Made by a program: the position numbers and the translations under genes. Below are positions 24,797-26,610 of a stretch of DNA of 26,610 nt, one piece after another. Under the pieces are notes generated by a model. It searched no databases and was not told the DNA's origin. It worked only from the letters and a program-made list of their open reading frames with translations. The stretch is taken from NCBI GenBank assembly GCA_024689285.1, contig JAILDR010000029.1, positions 1-26,610 of the forward strand. Reading direction: 5' to 3'. Positions within the stretch are counted from its first letter, which is position 1. Each line of letters begins with the position of its first letter. Source of the DNA: Bacteroidales bacterium (GTDB lineage Bacteria; Bacteroidota; Bacteroidia; Bacteroidales; F082).

Positions 24797-24904
24797 TAAA
24801 ATTTCAAAAAAAATCATACCAATCGCAAACTTGCCGCCTATGCCATGCAAAAGGACTTTGAGGGCTCGCCGGTGTGGGATACCATAAAGGATTTGGCGAT
24901 TTGA
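24797..24904 (+). pseudogene. recX: 3' remnant of a second recX gene
   Basis: From CGC at 24824 the + strand encodes 26 residues (RKLAAYAMQKDFEGSPVWDT, then IKDLAI) and TGA at 24902-24904, matching the C-terminus of the intact RecX at 19 of 26 positions without gaps. In frame upstream there is a TAA at 24797-24799 and no start codon; codons 24800-24823 (NFKKNHTN) show only doubtful similarity. So this is a truncated 3' fragment. Most nucleotide differences are synonymous or conservative, the pattern expected of a homologue from another lineage, not of a recent copy of the local recX. The last bases overlap the candidate promoter of the LytTR gene. Together with the intact recX end it brackets the minus-strand operon. 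Confidence 0.82.
24824..24904 (+). repeat. recX 3' end, right copy of an imperfect direct repeat
   Basis: This is the right-hand partner of 3753-3833, equal in length (81 bases), in the same orientation and with about 69 percent base identity by hand count. It ends in TGA in place of TAA. Confidence 0.8.
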
Positions 24905-24922
24905 CAAGTTTTCGTATCTTTG
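24892..24922 (+). promoter_or_regulatory. Bacteroidales-type promoter of the LytTR gene
   Basis: TTTG at 24892-24895 (-33 type) and TATCTTTG at 24915-24922 (-7 type TAnnTTTG) are 19 nt apart, the usual Bacteroides arrangement. Transcription would start only about 15 nt before the ATG at 24945. The -33 element lies inside the recX remnant, so the old recX 3' end still supplies part of this promoter. Confidence 0.65.
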
Positions 24923-24944
24923 CCGCACTTTTGTGAGCAACGCT

Positions 24945-25823
24945 ATGAAATTTCCAAAACGCCTGATAACACAAACTCCTGAATGTCTGACAGAACCTGT
25001 CGGGCAGGTGCTTAATGTGATTATCTCGACGCTGTTCGCTTTGGTCTTTCTGACCGCATACGTCCCTTTTTCGGAAACGGCTTGGTTTCAGGTAGGACGT
25101 GGCCATTATTTCTTCATCACCGCCGCTTTTGTCGGTGCTGGCACTATGTTTTTGGTTCTCAGCCGGATGCTGATGAACTGGGTCATCCGAAAAAGCCGAC
25201 ATTTCCCCTTTTGGCTTTATCTTCTCTGGCTTTTCCTCGAAATCATGATTATTGCGGTGTGTCACACCCTGATTTCTTATTTCGAAATTCGGTCCACCGA
25301 CCATAGTTTTGGCTATCTCTATGCGAAAAGCGTCCTTATCACCTTTGTCGCGTTAGCTGTGCCTTACACCGTCACCATATTGGCTATCCTGTTGAAAGAC
25401 ACGCAACAACGTCTTATGCTCACCAAGAGCGATACAGTAGAATCAGACGATGAGGTGATGCCCGAACATACTGAGATTATCAACTTGATGGACAATAACG
25501 GTAACCTGAAACTGTCCGTCAAGCTCGACAACCTGTATTATATCAAGGCAGAGGACAACTATATCAACGTCTTCTATCAGCGTAGCGGCAACATTGCCAG
25601 CTATATGCTGCGCTGCAAGATGCAGACCATTGCCGACAACTGCGTGGATTCCAGCAGCTTGATGCGATGCCACCGCTCCTATATCGTCAACATCAAGAAG
25701 GTGAGCGTCTTGCACAACGAAGCCGACGGTTTCGTCATCGATTTTGAGCGCGAGGGATTGGACTCTGTGCCTGTTTCCAAAACATATTCAGCCAAGGTAT
25801 TAGAGGCTTTTAATAAGAAATAG
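24945..25823 (+). CDS. membrane-bound LytTR family transcriptional regulator
   Basis: This 292-aa protein has four predicted membrane helices (about residues 20-40, 55-75, 88-112, 127-150) and then a LytTR DNA-binding domain (about 175-290). The domain contains the strand LDNLYYIKAEDNYINVFY, the segment LMRCHRSYIVNIKKV with the conserved RCHRSYIVN core, and the end VPVSKTYSAKVLEAF. There is no receiver domain, so it is not a classical two-component response regulator; regulation is presumably by membrane sensing or a partner kinase elsewhere. I start at the ATG at 24945, 22 nt after the -7 box. An in-frame GTG at 24933 would leave almost no leader. It is transcribed away from the minus-strand operon and ends before three hairpins. 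It might regulate the divergent operon, which is inference. Confidence 0.9.
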   Translation: MKFPKRLITQTPECLTEPVGQVLNVIISTLFALVFLTAYVPFSETAWFQVGRGHYFFITAAFVGAGTMFLVLSRMLMNWVIRKSRHFPFWLYLLWLFLEIMIIAVCHTLISYFEIRSTDHSFGYLYAKSVLITFVALAVPYTVTILAILLKDTQQRLMLTKSDTVESDDEVMPEHTEIINLMDNNGNLKLSVKLDNLYYIKAEDNYINVFYQRSGNIASYMLRCKMQTIADNCVDSSSLMRCHRSYIVNIKKVSVLHNEADGFVIDFEREGLDSVPVSKTYSAKVLEAFNKK

Positions 25824-25873
25824 GAACTTCTATTTCAGAAATAATTCCTACTGTTGCTTCTGATTAAGCAACA
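25821..25873 (+). terminator. two small hairpins after the LytTR stop codon
   Basis: TAGGAA (25821-25826, including the stop codon) pairs with TTCCTA (25845-25850) around an inner TATTT/AAATA stem. Then TGTTGCTT (25852-25859) pairs with AAGCAACA (25866-25873) over a six-base loop. Neither has a clear U-tract, so they may be mRNA 3'-end structures ahead of the main terminator. Confidence 0.4.
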
Positions 25874-25889
25874 ACACTATGTCAGAAAG

Positions 25890-25917
25890 AAAAGCCTCGC
25901 CAAGTGGCGAGGCTTTT
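25890..25917. terminator. bidirectional Rho-independent terminator between LytTR gene and fabG
   Basis: AAAAGCCTCGCC (25890-25901) and GGCGAGGCTTTT (25906-25917) form a perfect 12-bp stem over a four-base AAGT loop. The T-run on one strand and the A-run on the other allow it to work for both convergent genes, the LytTR gene on + and fabG on -. Confidence 0.88.
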
Positions 25918-25947
25918 CCGTCTGCTATCGTTTTCAAAATAAGTGTT

Positions 25948-26610
25948 TTAGCAATTCATTCCGCCGCAGCAGTGAATCACCTGGCCCGTGACATACGAAC
26001 TGAGGTCGGAGGCAAGGAAGAGGGCCACGTTGGCCACATCTTCGGGGGTGCCGCCGCGACGCAGCGGGATGAGGCTTTCCCAAGCCTTACGGACATCCTC
26101 GGGAAGGGCATCGGTCATAGCGGTGATGATGAAGCCGGGAGCAATGGCGTTGTGGCGAATGTTGCGCACGCCCATTTCCTTGGCAGCACTCTTGGTGAAA
26201 CCGATGATACCGGCCTTTGAAGCGGAGTAGTTGCATTGGTTGGCATTGCCTGAAACACCCACTACCGAGCTCATGTTGATGACGCTGCCACCAGCCTGCT
26301 TCCACATGACGGGCTGCACGGCCTTGGTGAAGTTGAACACCGACTTGAGGTTCACGTTGATGACGGCATCCCATTGCTCTTCGGTCATGCGCTTGAGGGC
26401 CGTGTCCTTGGTGATGCCTGCATTGTTGACGAGGATGTCGATTCGGCCAAAGTCTTTGACGATTTCGTCAACCACCTTGTGTGTCTCCTCGAAGTTGGCT
26501 GCATTCGATGCGTAAGCTTTGGCATCCACGCCCATAGCCTTCAGCTCTTTCTCGGTTTCCAAAACGACATCGTTCAGGGCGATATCGGTGAAGGCAATCT
26601 TGCAGCCTTC
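25948..26610 (-). CDS. fabG: 3-oxoacyl-ACP reductase FabG, 5' truncated by window edge
   Basis: The frame is open from the right edge to the TAA at 25948-25950 (about 220 codons), so the N-terminal Rossmann glycine motif lies outside. Visible short-chain dehydrogenase features are NNAGITKD, a Ser in INMSSVVGVSG, the catalytic Tyr-Lys pair in YSASKAGI, RHNAIAPGFI (family form RVNAVAPGFI), and a C-terminal SSYVTGQVIHCCGGMNC. These fit FabG, which reduces 3-oxoacyl-ACP to 3-hydroxyacyl-ACP with NADPH in fatty acid synthesis in the cytosol. The Arg-His in RHNAIAPG where most have RVN is a small oddity. The first in-frame ATG (26562) is internal. The gene is convergent with the LytTR gene across a shared terminator. 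Confidence 0.92.
   Translation of the reverse strand, partial: EGCKIAFTDIALNDVVLETEKELKAMGVDAKAYASNAANFEETHKVVDEIVKDFGRIDILVNNAGITKDTALKRMTEEQWDAVINVNLKSVFNFTKAVQPVMWKQAGGSVINMSSVVGVSGNANQCNYSASKAGIIGFTKSAAKEMGVRNIRHNAIAPGFIITAMTDALPEDVRKAWESLIPLRRGGTPEDVANVALFLASDLSSYVTGQVIHCCGGMNC

Noticed and set aside
3834..24823. Classical integrative element with integrase
   Set aside because: The flanking recX repeats fit an insertion, but no integrase, transposase, relaxase or phage gene is present. The repeats are only about 69 percent identical, so this is not a recent site-specific integration.
24933..24944. GTG at 24933 as start of the LytTR protein
   Set aside because: It is only 10 bases after the -7 promoter box, leaving essentially no leader. 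ATG at 24945 gives a better N-terminus.
1..26610. CRISPR arrays, tRNA, rRNA or riboswitches
   Set aside because: Reading through the gaps, which are all short, I saw no spaced repeats, no cloverleaf-like sequence and no recognisable riboswitch.

Overview
The window looks like chromosomal DNA of a Bacteroidales (phylum Bacteroidota) bacterium. The supporting signs are start codons without Shine-Dalgarno sequences, candidate promoters of the Bacteroides TAnnTTTG type, and a gene complement (YgiQ, RecX, membrane LytTR regulator, FabG) of typical Bacteroidales flavour. I see no rRNA, tRNA, CRISPR, transposase or integrase. The longest gene-free gap is about 240 bases.

Left flank (1-3833, + strand): the 3' part of a YgiQ-family radical SAM gene, then a tight three-gene unit. 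It encodes a predicted lipoprotein nicotinamidase/isochorismatase hydrolase, an EIIC-type membrane protein and RecX. RecX ends tail-to-tail against the next block, the two stop codons overlapping by 4 nt.

Central block (24705 down to 3830, - strand, about 21 kb): eleven co-oriented genes with gaps of 3-67 nt or 4-nt overlaps, so probably one operon read from an AT-rich promoter region near 24754. In transcription order they encode: (1) a Sel1/TPR protein; (2) a TerB-like protein ending in a ribosomal L7/L12-like C-terminal domain; (3) a large MORN plus Sel1/TPR protein sharing its core and C-terminal domain with (1); (4) an unrecognised 199-aa protein; (5) a multi-zinc-ribbon protein; (6) a Ser/Thr kinase with membrane helices and a peptidoglycan-binding domain; (7) a zinc-ribbon ATPase with four AAA modules, three of them CbxX/CfxQ type; (8) a zinc-ribbon FHA protein; (9) a PP2C phosphatase; (10) a DUF1963 (YwqG-like) protein; (11) a secreted protein with four NPCBM-like beta-sandwich modules. 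Kinase, phosphatase and FHA form a complete write/erase/read phosphosignalling set. The AAA machine and the TPR/MORN scaffolds look like the controlled machinery, and the kinase's PG-binding tail and the secreted protein point to the envelope. I infer an envelope-linked Ser/Thr phosphorylation system that I cannot match to a named system.

Right flank (24797-26610): a stop-terminated 26-codon remnant of a second, divergent recX 3' end lies between the operon promoter and a + strand membrane LytTR regulator gene. The intact recX end (3753-3833) and this remnant (24824-24904) therefore bracket the whole central block as imperfect direct repeats, which suggests the block was inserted or exchanged at the recX 3' end. 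A strong bidirectional terminator separates the LytTR gene from a convergent fabG that runs off the window.
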